A DNA stretch of 64,000 nt from Oxalobacteraceae bacterium (GCA_013284265.1 JABTBR010000023.1:40833-104832); one strand, 5' to 3'; shown: positions 1 through 14,393, counted from the first letter of the stretch. Numbers and translations: made by a program. The notes: generated by a model from the letters alone, not told the origin.

Positions 1-751
1 CCACCGACAGCGTCACGCCGTCGTCATGCAGATCCTGCTGGGTCTTGCCCCACAGCGGGCTGGCCTGGTCGATCGGGTGCATGATGGTCCAGCTCAGGGC
101 GAACACGCCGGTCTGGTCGCGCTCCAGCGTCAGATCGTAGAAGCGGGTAAACAACTGGCCTTCGAGCGTGGTCTCGCGGCGCACCAGCGAGGCGCGCACC
201 GAGGCTTCGATGATCAGGTTACTGCGCTCGTTACCGGCGCGCAGCATCAGCGTGGGCACGCCGTTGAAGGGGGTGATCACGGCAAAATCGGAAAACAGGA
301 TGCGCGAGGTGGGGCGCGAAAACCGCGCGAACAGCAAGCCGGTGACCGCGGCCACTTCGACCATGCCGAGCAGGATCTCGGCCGAGGCGACCAGGTGCCC
401 ATAGGTCGAGCCGGGATTCATATACCCGTAGCCGACCGTGGCCAGCGTCTCGATCGAAAAGAACACCACGTCGAGGAAGGAATCGGGACGCGCGTTGGCG
501 ACCGAACCGGGCACCGCATAGAAGGCGGCGGCGAACAGCAGATTGGTAAACAGATACAGCGCGCCGACCAGGGCGAAGAAGCGCGGCCAGCTCAGCGTGA
601 GCATCCAGTGGTAGGCATCGCTCCAGTACCAGCCGCCGGTGCCGACGCGGCGGATGCGCGAGTTGCCCATCCTGAAAGTGCCCCGTTCGGCACCCACGCG
701 CGGACGCGGCGCCATCGGCTGGGCGGCTGCCGCACGCTTGCGCTGGCTCAT
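1..751 (-). CDS. Inward-rectifier potassium channel, KirBac type (3' part outside window)
   Basis: The minus-strand reading begins MSQRKRAAAAQP and runs off the window edge, so only about the first 250 residues are visible. It shows a slide-helix region (about 40-55), a first membrane helix (about 58-80), a pore helix with the selectivity filter TVGYG at 105-109, a second membrane helix (about 118-140), and then the start of the cytoplasmic immunoglobulin-like Kir domain. This order is that of bacterial Kir channels, which conduct K+ through the inner membrane. The ATG lies 7 bases after the def stop, so it is probably the last visible gene of a galU-def-kir transcript. The gating ligand cannot be told from the sequence. 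Confidence 0.88.
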   Translation of the reverse strand, partial: MSQRKRAAAAQPMAPRPRVGAERGTFRMGNSRIRRVGTGGWYWSDAYHWMLTLSWPRFFALVGALYLFTNLLFAAAFYAVPGSVANARPDSFLDVVFFSIETLATVGYGYMNPGSTYGHLVASAEILLGMVEVAAVTGLLFARFSRPTSRILFSDFAVITPFNGVPTLMLRAGNERSNLIIEASVRASLVRRETTLEGQLFTRFYDLTLERDQTGVFALSWTIMHPIDQASPLWGKTQQDLHDDGVTLSV

Positions 752-758
752 GGATGCA

Positions 759-1291
759 TCAGTCGTCGTCGTTCGGATCGAGGTCCGGGAACATCACCGA
801 AGTGAAGCCGAACTGGCTGAAGTCCTTGATGCGCATCGGGTACAGCACCCCATGCAGGTGGTCGACCTCGTGCTGCACCACGCGCGCATGGAAGCCGTCG
901 GCGTCGCGGCGGATGGCCTGGCCGTGCTGGTCCACGCCCTCGTAGTGCAGGCGGGTGTAGCGCGGCACGCTGCCGCGCAGGCCGGGCACCGACAAACAGC
1001 CCTCGAAGCCCTCTTCCTGCTCATCCGACAGCGGCGTGAGCACGGGATTGATCAACACCGTTTCCGGCACCTGGGGCGCGTCCGGGTAGCGCGGGTTCTG
1101 CTTGAAGCCGTAGATCACCAGCTGCAGATTGACGCCGATCTGCGGCGCGGCCAGGCCGGCGCCGTTGGCCGCGTGCATGGTGTCGAACATATCGGCGATC
1201 AGGGTGTCCATTTCCGGCGTGCCGAATTCGCGCACCGGTTCGGCCACGCGCAGCAGGCGCGGGTCGCCCATCTTGAGGATCTCGCGGACGG

Positions 1292-1295
<4 letters not shown>
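759..1295 (-). CDS. def: Peptide deformylase
   Basis: This 178-residue protein removes the N-formyl group from the initiator methionine of nascent proteins in the cytoplasm. All three family motifs are present: [10 protein letters not shown] at 45-54, EGCLSVPG with the metal-binding Cys at 100, and QHEVDH at 141-146 with the two metal-ligand histidines and the catalytic Glu. The length fits the family. The ATG overlaps the galU stop by 4 bases (ATGA), which implies translational coupling. In many proteobacteria def pairs with fmt; here it sits between galU and a potassium channel, so it may be a second deformylase copy. That last point is inference, since the rest of the genome is not visible. 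Confidence 0.95.
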
Positions 1296-2188
<893 letters not shown>

Positions 2189-2265
2189 AGTGTGCTCGAT
2201 TCGGTCTCATTGTCCGCGCGCGGCCAGCCGGCCGGCGCTTATTCTAGTGATGCTGGCGCGCCGGC

Positions 2266-5763
<3,498 letters not shown>

Positions 5764-5767
<4 letters not shown>

Positions 5768-8700
5768 GCTGCTTGTGCCTCGGAAGCAAAGTTGGCGGCG
5801 GATTCCATATCCACCGCCACGATGCGCGATACGCCCTGCTCTTGCATCGTCACACCGATCAGTTGATTGGCCATCTCCATCGCAATCTTGTTGTGCGAGA
5901 TGAAGAGGAATTGGGTATGTTCGGACATGCGCTTGACCATGCGGCAGAAGCGCTCCGTGTTGGCGTCATCGAGCGGTGCGTCGACTTCGTCGAGCAGGCA
6001 GAATGGCGCCGGATTCAGGCGGAACATGGAAAACACCAGCGCCGTGGCGGTCAGTGCCTTCTCGCCGCCCGACAGCAGGTGAATGGTGGCGTTCTTCTTG
6101 CCCGGCGGCTGGGCCATCACCTGCACGCCGGAGTCGAGAATCTCGTCGCCGGTCATGATCAGCTTGGCCTGGCCGCCGCCGAACAGGATAGGGAATAGTT
6201 CGGCGAAGTGGCCGTTGACGCGGTCGAAGGTATCCTGCAGCAGTTCGCGGGTTTCCTTGTCGATCTTTTGGATCGCGTCTTCCAGCGTGTTGATCGCTTC
6301 GTTCAGGTCGGCGTTTTGCGCGTCCAGGAAGTTCTTGCGTTCAGACGCCTGGGCCAGTTCGTCCAGCGCCGCCAGGTTGACGGCGCCCAGGCCGGCGATC
6401 GCATTGCCCAGGCGCGTGACCTCGCCCTGCAGATACGAAGCCTTCAGATCCGGGTGCAGTTTCTCGGCCAGCGCCGCCTCGTCGGCCTGGGCCTCGATCA
6501 GCTGGGCCGCGAACTGTTCCTGGTTCAGGCGCGCGGCCTGTTCCTTCAGCTGCATTTCCATGATCTTGTCGCGCTGCGGCTGCAGGCTGCGCTCGGACCC
6601 CATGCGCGCCTCTTCCGATGAGCGCAGCTGCTGGCTGATCTGGTCCAGCTCATGGCGCGCGTCCGACAGCGCTTTTTCCTGCTCGGTGCGGCGCTGCAGC
6701 AGGTCTTGCAGGCCCTCGTTGGCCGCGCCCGATTCCAGGCTGCCCAGTTCCTGCTGGCCCGCCTCCAGGCTGGCCGTCACCTGGGCCGCCTGGGTGCTGG
6801 CGGTGACGATGCTGCGGCGCAGTTCCTCGATTTTGCTGCGCTGGGATTTTTCGGCGAACTGCGCTTCCTGCGCGGCCCGTTCCAGCTCGCGCAGCGCTGC
6901 GCGCGCGTCCGTCAGGCGCTGCTCGCGCTGCATGAAATCGGTCTGGCCGTCTTCATGCTCGCCCTGCAGATTGCCCAACTCCATATCGAGCTGTTCGAAT
7001 TTTTCTTCCGACTCCATCTTGACCTGCATCTGCTCGGCTTCCTGGGCGGCGATTTCGGCCAGGTCGGCCTGGATCTGATTGCTGCGCTGGTTGAAGCGCG
7101 CCTCGATCTCGGACAGCTTGACCACATCGATCTGCAAGCTGTGCACGGCCTGCGTCAGACTCTGGCTTTTGGCGCGCTGCTCGCTCAACTGGCGGCCCAG
7201 GTTGGCCACGGCCGCATCGGCGCGCACCGAGCGGGCGCGCGCCTCGTCGGCCAGCATCTGCTGGGCGCGCAACTGCTTGCTGATGTTCTCGATGTCCTGC
7301 TGGCGTCCCAGCATGCCGTCCTGTTCGGAATCGGCCGCGTAGAAACGCACGCTGGACTGGGTGATCACATGGCCCTGGCGCGTGACGAAGCATCCGCCCG
7401 CAGGCAGGCGGCCGCGCTCGGCGAAGGCTTCGGCCGTGTCGTCGGCCAGGTAGATATGGTGCAACCAGTCTTGCAGCAGGCCGCGCAGACCGGGATCGTT
7501 CAACTTGAGCAGATTCAGGAAAGGCTTCAGGCCCGCCACTTCCTGCGGTGCCGGCGGCACGGCGCTCGACGGCGCGTACAGCGCCAGCTTGGCCGGCGGT
7601 GCATCGCTGAAGAAGGCCTTGGCCCAGTCGATATTCGACATCTGCAGCGCGCTGGTGCGCTCGCGCAGGATCGCTTCGAGCGCCATCTCCCAGCCGTTCT
7701 CGATATGCAGCTTTTGCCACAGGCGCGGCAAGGCATCGAGTTCATGCTTTTGCAGCCAGGGCTGGACCTTGCCCTGGGTCTGCACCCGCTCCTGCAACTG
7801 GCGCAGCGCGTTCAGGCGCGCTTCGAGCTGGGCGTTGGCGGCCGTTTCCGTGTTGACCTGGGTCTGGGCGGCGGCGCGTTCCTCTTCCATGCGCGGCTGC
7901 TGCTCCAGCGCTTCTTCCAGGTGGTAGCCGATTTCTTCCAGCGCCTGCTGCTTCTCTTCCAGTTGCAGCTTCAGATTGGCCAGGTGGCTGCTGTCGGGCA
8001 GATTCAGGCCATTCTTTTCCTGCTGCAGGCGCTCGCGCCGCGTGGCCAGTCCGTTCAGGATGTTGGAGGCGTTGCGCTGGTGCGCAGACTCCAGCTCCAG
8101 CTGCTGCTGCGCCTGCATGATGCGGGCGCGCGATTCGGTGCTTTTGGTTTGCGCCTCGCGCCAGGACGCGTCCAGCGCGGGCAGCGATTCACTCTTCTGC
8201 TCGGCCATCATCTGCGACTGTTCCACCTTGGCCGACAGCTCTTCCAGATTGAATTCGGCTTCCTCGATCTGCTCGCCGAATTCCTGGGCCTGAGATTGCC
8301 ACTGGTCGCGCTGGGCGGCGAGCGTTGCCAGCTGGTTTTGCAGGCGGCTGCGCGACTCGATGACGAATTTGATCTGGGCTTCCAGGCTGCCGATTTCGGC
8401 ATTGGTCTGGTACAGATGGCCTTGCGCCTGGTGCAGGCGGTCGCCGACGGCGAAGTGGGCCTGGCGCATCTGCTCCAGGCTCAGTTCCACATGGCGCAGC
8501 TTGGCCGTCTGCTCTTCCAGATCGGTCTGGGCCTGCTCCACCTCGCGGAAATAGCGCTTTTGTTCGGTCTCGGCCTCGGTCTTGCGCAGCAGCCAGAGCA
8601 GCTTCTGCTTTTCTTCCTGGTCCGCTTGCAGCGCATGGAATTTGTTCGCCACCACGGCCTGGGCTTCGAGCTTTTCCAGATTCGCGTTCAGCTCGCGCAG

Positions 8701-9291
8701 GATATCGTCGACGCGCAGCAGGTTTTCGCGGGTGTCGTGCAGGCGGTTTTCGGTCTCGCGGCGGCGTTCCTTGTACTTGGAGACGCCGGCCGCCTCTTCC
8801 AGGAACACCCGCAGCTCTTCCGGGCGCGACTCGATGATGCGCGAGATCATGCCCTGGCCGATGATGGCGTAGGCGCGCGGCCCCAGGCCGGTGCCGAGGA
8901 AGATGTCCTGGATGTCGCGCCGGCGTACCGGCTGGCCATTGATGTAATAGGTGGAGGTGCCGTCGCGCGTCAGCGTGCGCTTGACCGCGATCTCGGCGTA
9001 CTGCCCCCATTGACCCGAAGCCTTGCCATCGTTGTTGTCGAACACCAGCTCGACGGATGCGCGGCCGGCCGGCTTGCGGTGGGTGGAACCGTTGAAGATG
9101 ACGTCCTGCATCGATTCGCCGCGCAACTCCGACGCTTTCGATTCGCCCAGCACCCAGCGCACGGCGTCGATGATGTTGGATTTTCCGCAACCGTTCGGTC
9201 CGACCACGCCAACCAGCTGACCCGGCACCTGGAAATTGGTGGGATCGACGAAAGACTTAAATCCCGACAATTTAATGGAAGATAGACGCAC
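5764..9291 (-). CDS. smc: Chromosome segregation SMC ATPase
   Basis: SMC with ScpAB forms the bacterial condensin that compacts and separates sister chromosomes. The 1175-residue product has Walker A GPNGCGKS at 31-38, long heptad-rich coiled coils rich in Gln/Glu/Leu, a central hinge (about 500-640), and a C-terminal half of the ATPase with the LSGGEKAL signature and the Walker B region FCLLDEVDAPLDD. The length is normal. It is the first gene of the smc-zipA-ligA cluster. A possible extended -10 promoter lies about 175 bases upstream. Confidence 0.97.
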
Positions 9292-9466
9292 GTTGTGAAC
9301 TGTTCTTCGCCTGGACTGGCATTAAGCAAACATTGACCGAGACCGCAACAAACCGGCTGCATGTCACGTCAGGCGTCGGGCGCGGACCACAGCGCGCGCG
9401 GAAGCAGACGTGGAGCGTGCCGATTTGCATCATTGCTCCCATGGTTACTCCCATGAAAAGTGGCTT

Positions 9467-9475
9467 ATCATACCA
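9467..9475 (-). promoter_or_regulatory. Possible extended -10 element of the smc promoter
   Basis: On the minus strand the sequence reads TGGTATGAT, an extended -10 (TG, one base, TATGAT). No convincing -35 is present, which is acceptable for extended -10 promoters. It would give an untranslated leader of about 170 bases before smc. No other gene is a likely client, because the preceding PAP2-like gene ends just upstream on the same strand. This is a pattern match only. Confidence 0.35.
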
Positions 9476-9569
9476 TTTTGCGCTGCTAAACTGGCCAAAA
9501 ACACGTAGGGGAAATGTGTGCCGCGCCCGCGGTGTGGCAATCGGCACAGCGGCAGAATCCGCAGCGGGC

Positions 9570-10325
9570 TTAACGCAATACCTGCTGCGGATCGGGCGTG
9601 CGCCATGGCGGCCGCGGACCGGGCTGTACCACGCCGCGCTGCATGCGCTGGCGCATCTGCTGCTCCATCTGACGCGCACGCAGTTGCTGCATGAAGCGCA
9701 GCTGCACCGACTGGCGCGAATTCGGCCACTCCAGGCGGGTGAAGGGGCGCTCGTGGCCGGACAGGGTCAAGGCCAGGTCTTCCATCCATTGCTCGGTCGG
9801 AATCGGCTCCACATGGGGCAGTACCAGCAGCACGGGAATACACAGAACCACCAGCACCCGGCTCATGGCCAGATGGTCGGCGTCGCTGGCCAGCCACAGG
9901 AATGCAGCTGCCACGAGCAGGCCGAGCGGCGCGCCGCTGAGCACTTCGGACACCGAATGGGCATGCACCACGATGCGGGAATAGCTGATCAGCAGCGCCA
10001 GCACCACACCCAGGGCGACGGCGATCCAGTGCAGCCGTTTGCCGGTATGGCGGAAGGCCAGGAAGGCGGCCACCGGGAACACGGCGCAGGCGCGCATCGC
10101 GTGGCCGCTGATGCCGGCGAATTCGACCGACTCGATCCCGATGCCCCAGCCGATGAAGGCGACCTTGGTGGCCACCACCAGCGCCATGGCGCCGCCGAAC
10201 AGCAAACACCACTGGGCCGCCAGGCGCCAGGACTTGCCCATCATCAGCCAGACCGCAATAGCGATCCCCACCGGGCCAGTTACCGCCAGGCTCCCCAACA
10301 AGGTTAGTCCGTGCCACCAGTTCAT
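9570..10325 (-). CDS. PAP2-superfamily-like membrane phosphatase with altered motifs
   Basis: The 251-residue protein has about five hydrophobic helices and two recognisable phosphatidic-acid-phosphatase motifs: GISGHA at about 72-77 (equivalent to PSGH) and SR-five residues-H at 116-123. The usual last Asp of motif 3 is Glu127, and motif 1 (K-six-RP) is not seen, so activity is uncertain. Active family members dephosphorylate lipid phosphates at the membrane. A charged Arg/Gln-rich tail (RQMEQQMRQRMQR region) follows the last helix. The start MNWWHG is preferred over an ATG 10 codons upstream because GGAG lies 5 bases before it. Confidence 0.75.
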   Translation of the reverse strand: MNWWHGLTLLGSLAVTGPVGIAIAVWLMMGKSWRLAAQWCLLFGGAMALVVATKVAFIGWGIGIESVEFAGISGHAMRACAVFPVAAFLAFRHTGKRLHWIAVALGVVLALLISYSRIVVHAHSVSEVLSGAPLGLLVAAAFLWLASDADHLAMSRVLVVLCIPVLLVLPHVEPIPTEQWMEDLALTLSGHERPFTRLEWPNSRQSVQLRFMQQLRARQMEQQMRQRMQRGVVQPGPRPPWRTPDPQQVLR

Positions 10326-10518
10326 GCGACTCCATTCATACTTAATAAAACACAAGTCCAGGTATTCTAGCGGATATTACCGCAAAGAAACATAGCCAAC
10401 AATGCACCGCTCCCTGAGCTTGACTCAGACCAGTGCCACTGTAGCGCGCGAGACTTACGAAACTATTAATTAATCGCGAAGGATGCGTTCAGATACCAAG
10501 GATGCGCGCGAAACGCGA

Positions 10519-12945
10519 TCAGCCGCAAGCCGATTGCGGCGCATCGATGCTGTCGTCGTTGACGGCCGCCTGCGCCATCGCCTGCGACAGGGCCAGGCTG
10601 ACCACGCCGTCGGCCCGGTGCAGCTTGGCGCTGCCTTCGCGGAAGCGCTCGGCCAGTTGTTCGCCGGACATCGAGAAGGCTTCCTGGCGCGCGGCGGTGG
10701 AGAAGATGAACAGGGTGCGCAATGGGCTGATCCATGCGAGCTTGACCTTGCGGGTGGCGCCGTCTTCCTGCATGAATTCCAGCCACATGCCGCGCGTCAG
10801 GCCGTCGACCTCGATGACGGCGTCGTCGTCCTCGGCTTCCGGCGCGGGCGGCGGCGCCATTTGTTCCAGTTGCTGGCGCCGTTCGGCGGCCTGCTGGGCG
10901 GCCTGGACGGCGATCTCCAGCTGGCGCTCGGCGGAAATTTCCAGCGGCGCCCGCACGATGGAGGCATGGCATTCGGCCAGCTCGGCAAAGAATTGCAGGC
11001 GCTCGCCATCCTGCCACTTGATGATGTCCAGCCATTTGTTCAGGGTCGACAGCAGGCCCGGCAGCTTGCTGATCAGCTGCTTGCGCTCTTCCGCGCTGAG
11101 CTTGGGCTTGACGCTCCAGATCAGGTCATCCATGGTGCGGGTGGCGTTGCCGACGGCGCCGGGCTTGTCGTCCTCGATGCTGTAGGCGATCGTCAGGACC
11201 GAGGTCCAGCGCTGCTCCAGGAAGGCTTCGACCACGGCCACCACCTCGCCGGTGCCGATGCGCAGCTGCACGGCATTGCGGGCGGACTTGCTGGCCTCGG
11301 CCATTTTTTCCTGCTTGAGGGCGGCGGCGATCGGCTCGGCGATCGCGGTGGCGGCCGCGCTTTCCTCGGCCTTGATGCTCGCTTCAAGCTCATTGACGGC
11401 ATCGGTAAACACCGACAACTCATGTTCGTAGTCGCGTCCGACCCGGTCGACGCTGCGCTGCATGGCGTGGAACAGGGGATCGTCCGGCCCCTTGCGCTGC
11501 TCCCAGCCCATGCGCGAGAGCAGATCGATCAGGCGGCGCGCTGGGTGGGCTTCCTGGAAGAAGAAGTCCTTGTCGACCAGCGCGGCCTTCAGTACGGGGA
11601 TTTGCAGGAAACGGATCAGGTCGCGGATTTCCTGCGAAATATTCTGGTCGCGGAACACCGTGTCGAAAATGGCCGACAGCAGGTCGATCGTGCTTTCATC
11701 GGCGCGCGACAGGCTGCCCTGGGGCATGCTTTCCTTGATATTCGGCAGGTAGAACACCTTGGCCGACTGCGCCGCGCCGCCGGCCATGACGCCACCTGGC
11801 GCCAGTCCGGCGGCGGGGGCGCCGCCGCCCTGCCCGGCCGCGCCAGCCATCCATGCTCCGCCACCCTGTGCGCCCGCGCCGCCGCCCGCAGCGGCGAAGC
11901 TGGCGGCGGCGGCAAAGCCGGGCACGCCGCTACCGAGCACGCCCTGCTGCCATTGAGCCAACAGGCTGAGCAAAGGCATCTTGGCGCCCACCTGGGACAT
12001 GCGCTGGGCCACCTGATTGTCGACCTGGCCGCCAAAACCCTGGGCCGCGCCCTTGGTCCAGGCACTGGCCGGGGCGATCGGCATCATCGGCAGGTCGGGA
12101 ATCGTCAGATCGAAATCTTCGGCCGGCTCGCTGGCGGCGAAGAACTGGCGCAGCTGCTGGGCCAGCGCGGCCTGGCCGGGCTGCACGCGCGGCTTGGCCG
12201 CGACGGCCGGCGCCGCGTTATGGGTATCGGCCTTGCGGCCCTTGTAGCCTTCCACCGAGCCAGGCAGTACACCCTTGCGCTGCAGCGCCAGGTTCAGCGC
12301 ATCGAGCATGGGCCCCAGTTCGAGGAACAGGCTGGGCTTGAGCATGGCTTGCAGCAGCGGGATGGCGTCGGCGTCGTCCTGGAAATCGTTCCACGCCAGC
12401 TGCAGCGCACTCAGGAACACTTCCGGGCGGAAGGGATTCTGGCTGGCACGCAGGATATCGCGGTCCAGCAGGAAGGCCAGCCGCACATTCAGGGTCTGCA
12501 ACTGGTCGGCGTACTTGACTTCAAATGGACGGCTGACGCCGCCGAGGGCCACCTTGTTGTCCATTTCCTCATAGGGCACCAGGGTCAGCGACTGGCTATC
12601 CTTGCGCACGCCGGCCTTGGCCGCCGGGGCGAGCTGGGCGATTTCGAAGCGGACCGATTTCTCCACCGCCTTGGTGGCCAGGTGCAGGAAGGCGTAATTG
12701 GCGTTGCGCAGCATATTGCCGGCCTTGATGCGCGTATGCATGGTGCGCGTATCGCCGTCGGTGGCATCGATCAGGGCGCCGGCCAGGCGGGTGATCAGAT
12801 CGAGCATCTGATCGTTGACGTGGCTGGTGACGATGCCGATCAACTCCTCCAGCACGGCATGCCGCGGCGAGACCGTCTTCTTCGGCGCCGTGGCAGTGGT
12901 GGATGGAGTGGAAAGCATGGTAGACCCGTTTGCGATGTTTGACAT
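10519..12945 (-). CDS. DUF1631 family protein
   Basis: The 808-residue cytoplasmic protein matches the general character of the betaproteobacterial and gammaproteobacterial DUF1631 family. It is long and mostly helical, with an N-terminal region of conserved Asp/Glu/Arg (RTMHTRIKAGNMLRNANYAFL), a Gly/Ala-rich low-complexity stretch at about 310-390, a long helical middle, and a C-terminal segment with an RGMWLEF motif like the small PilZ-related folds seen at the end of this family. The biochemical role is not established and none is assigned here. It is flanked by non-coding stretches on both sides, so it is probably a single-gene transcript. Confidence 0.8.
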   Translation of the reverse strand: MSNIANGSTMLSTPSTTATAPKKTVSPRHAVLEELIGIVTSHVNDQMLDLITRLAGALIDATDGDTRTMHTRIKAGNMLRNANYAFLHLATKAVEKSVRFEIAQLAPAAKAGVRKDSQSLTLVPYEEMDNKVALGGVSRPFEVKYADQLQTLNVRLAFLLDRDILRASQNPFRPEVFLSALQLAWNDFQDDADAIPLLQAMLKPSLFLELGPMLDALNLALQRKGVLPGSVEGYKGRKADTHNAAPAVAAKPRVQPGQAALAQQLRQFFAASEPAEDFDLTIPDLPMMPIAPASAWTKGAAQGFGGQVDNQVAQRMSQVGAKMPLLSLLAQWQQGVLGSGVPGFAAAASFAAAGGGAGAQGGGAWMAGAAGQGGGAPAAGLAPGGVMAGGAAQSAKVFYLPNIKESMPQGSLSRADESTIDLLSAIFDTVFRDQNISQEIRDLIRFLQIPVLKAALVDKDFFFQEAHPARRLIDLLSRMGWEQRKGPDDPLFHAMQRSVDRVGRDYEHELSVFTDAVNELEASIKAEESAAATAIAEPIAAALKQEKMAEASKSARNAVQLRIGTGEVVAVVEAFLEQRWTSVLTIAYSIEDDKPGAVGNATRTMDDLIWSVKPKLSAEERKQLISKLPGLLSTLNKWLDIIKWQDGERLQFFAELAECHASIVRAPLEISAERQLEIAVQAAQQAAERRQQLEQMAPPPAPEAEDDDAVIEVDGLTRGMWLEFMQEDGATRKVKLAWISPLRTLFIFSTAARQEAFSMSGEQLAERFREGSAKLHRADGVVSLALSQAMAQAAVNDDSIDAPQSACG

Positions 12946-13342
12946 GACAGCCCGGCGCGGCTAGCCAGACTGGACAAATTTGAACAGGAGCCGCATATGC
13001 CCATTCTGGCACAAAATTGCCACATGGCAATAGGAAAGATGAAATAAATGGAGAGAATTCACCGTTTTTTGGGCCCGTGGCGCTGCAAGCTTGCCGCTCC
13101 AACCATTTTAACTGCATTGCCGGAAAGATTGTTAAATAATTATGCAAACACTGTGACACAAGAATCAGGGCGCAAGGCCTGCTCCTACAAGGCCATGCGC
13201 CCGATTCCGATAGCGAAAGCGTGGCCGGAATCGCATCATGGCCACACCGCTAACGCGGCAGTTGGGGCCTGTCCCGCCAGGGAGCAGCCCGGACCGCCGC
13301 CGCAACGGCGTATGCTTTTTTTAATTTCATAAAGGAATCAAA
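12946..13342. other. Intergenic stretch with two strong hairpins
   Basis: No credible gene is seen in these 397 bases. The left part should hold the promoter of the DUF1631 gene (minus) and is AT-richer than its surroundings. The middle has two adjacent hairpins: GGGCGCA-A-GGCCT pairing with AGGCC-A-TGCGCCC (13168-13202), and CGATTCCG pairing with CGGAATCG (13202-13233). The right end carries AAAGGA as ribosome binding site for the small gene at 13343. The hairpins could belong to a small RNA or a structured leader, but no clear promoter defines one. Confidence 0.5.
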
Positions 13343-13555
13343 ATGAAATCGAATCAAAAAGGCAGTAGCAGCAAACAGAGCCAGGACAAGGACAGCGCCA
13401 GCAAGCAGTCGGGCTCGCAAGGCTCCAGCGGCAGTTCCAGCGGCTCGCGCAGCGGCACCCAGGGCGGCACCCATGAGCAGCACGTGGAAGCCGGCCGTCA
13501 AAGCCACAAGAACGATACCAGCAAACAGTCCGGCTCCAGCGACAAGGAGCGCTAA
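13343..13555 (+). CDS. Small Ser/Lys/Gln-rich stress-type protein
   Basis: This 70-residue protein is almost entirely polar and low in complexity (Ser, Gly, Lys, Gln), with no hydrophobic core, so it is probably intrinsically disordered. The segment GGTHEQHVEAGRQSHKND resembles the repeated Gly/His motif of the KGG / con-10-like general stress protein group. That resemblance is from memory and not searched. A good Shine-Dalgarno (AAAGGA, 7 bases before ATG) and a strong hairpin downstream support a real gene. Codon use agrees with neighbouring genes. Role unknown; desiccation or osmotic stress is a guess based on the motif group. Confidence 0.65.
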   Translation: MKSNQKGSSSKQSQDKDSASKQSGSQGSSGSSSGSRSGTQGGTHEQHVEAGRQSHKNDTSKQSGSSDKER

Positions 13556-13635
13556 GCCCACCCGGCAGGGCCAGTCGCGGCGCGCAGGGCAAGTCCCGCC
13601 ATCGCGCCGCCGGCCTAGCCTGGCCGGTGATGGCA

Positions 13636-13671
13636 AAGGGCCTGCCCCGGCATTGCCGCGGGCAGGCCCTT
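13636..13671. terminator. Bidirectional hairpin between convergent genes
   Basis: A perfect 12-bp stem (AAGGGCCTGCCC with its complement) with a 12-base loop sits between the small plus-strand gene and the convergent clpP-like gene. Only a short T/A run follows, so termination strength is uncertain, but position and symmetry fit a shared terminator. Confidence 0.6.
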
Positions 13672-13698
13672 ATCACGATCGAGGCGGCGCGGCGGCGC

Positions 13699-14259
13699 TC
13701 AGATATTGGTGACGCGGCGCCCCTTGGGCGGGCTGAAGTCGCGGATTTCCTGCACCATGCCCACGCCCAGCGCCTCGGTGGCCTTCAGGTGCAGGTCGGA
13801 ATAGGCGTGGATATTCCAGTGCTCTTCCGTCAGTTGCACATGCTCGCGCAGGATCTGCTCGGTGCGGGCGTCATCGGCCTGCAGGCCCTCGACAATGATG
13901 CGGAGCGCATCGGGCCGGGCGCCGTGGGGCGCGCTGGCATGGGACTTGTGGATCATGAAGCGGGCCGTGTCGCTGGCATAGCGCCGCTCGCCGCACAGGA
14001 ACAGGATCACCGCGATCGACGCCACCGCGCCGGCGTTATAGGTGACGAACTTGATCGGCAGCTTGCTCAGGTAGTTGTACAGGCAGATGCCGTCGCTGAC
14101 ATAGCCGCCGTTGGACTGGATCAGGATGTGGGCGGTGCTGATCCGGTCTTCGGTCATATCGGCCACGGCGTCGAACACGCGCCGCACCATGTCGCTGTTG
14201 ACGTCGCCGGACAGGGTAAACCACGCTTGCCCATCGAAAGTATCGTTTTCTTGGCTCAT
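13699..14259 (-). CDS. Stand-alone ClpP-like serine protease
   Basis: The 186-residue protein is a member of the ClpP / crotonase-like protease fold. It has the NSxGG-type oxyanion segment (SNGGYVSDG at 49-57), the nucleophile in AVASIA (Ser81), the His in FMIHKS (His104) and a candidate Asp155 before KATEALGVG. These match the Ser-His-Asp triad of ClpP in order and spacing. It is not next to clpX or tig, so it is not the housekeeping clpP. Such divergent copies occur widely in proteobacteria and their substrates are largely unknown. It is transcribed away from the gcv promoter region and converges on the small stress-type gene. Confidence 0.82.
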   Translation of the reverse strand: MSQENDTFDGQAWFTLSGDVNSDMVRRVFDAVADMTEDRISTAHILIQSNGGYVSDGICLYNYLSKLPIKFVTYNAGAVASIAVILFLCGERRYASDTARFMIHKSHASAPHGARPDALRIIVEGLQADDARTEQILREHVQLTEEHWNIHAYSDLHLKATEALGVGMVQEIRDFSPPKGRRVTNI

Positions 14260-14356
14260 GGCAGACTCGCAAAATCAGATGATTCATTCTAACAAATTGT
14301 TCCCGGCAGGGCCGCGCGCCTGCGGCAGGCGTGCGCCCGGCGGTAACGGCTGTTGA

Positions 14357-14385
14357 TTGACATAAATGCCCTTCTGGCATATATT
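14357..14385 (+). promoter_or_regulatory. sigma70 promoter of the gcv operon
   Basis: TTGACA (14357-14362) and TATATT (14380-14385) are separated by exactly 17 bases, a near-consensus housekeeping promoter. The predicted start at about 14392 is right at the 5' edge of the glycine riboswitch, as expected for riboswitch-controlled transcription. Confidence 0.85.
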
Positions 14386-14393
14386 CCCGAGTC

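Noticed and set aside
6652..9285. 877-codon plus-strand reading over smc
   Set aside because: Leu/Gln/Arg-rich complement of the smc coiled coil, no independent support.
9557..9592. Inverted pair ATCCGCAGC / GCTGCGGAT at the end of the PAP2-like gene
   Set aside because: It straddles the stop codon, has no T-run, and a long loop; too weak to call a terminator.
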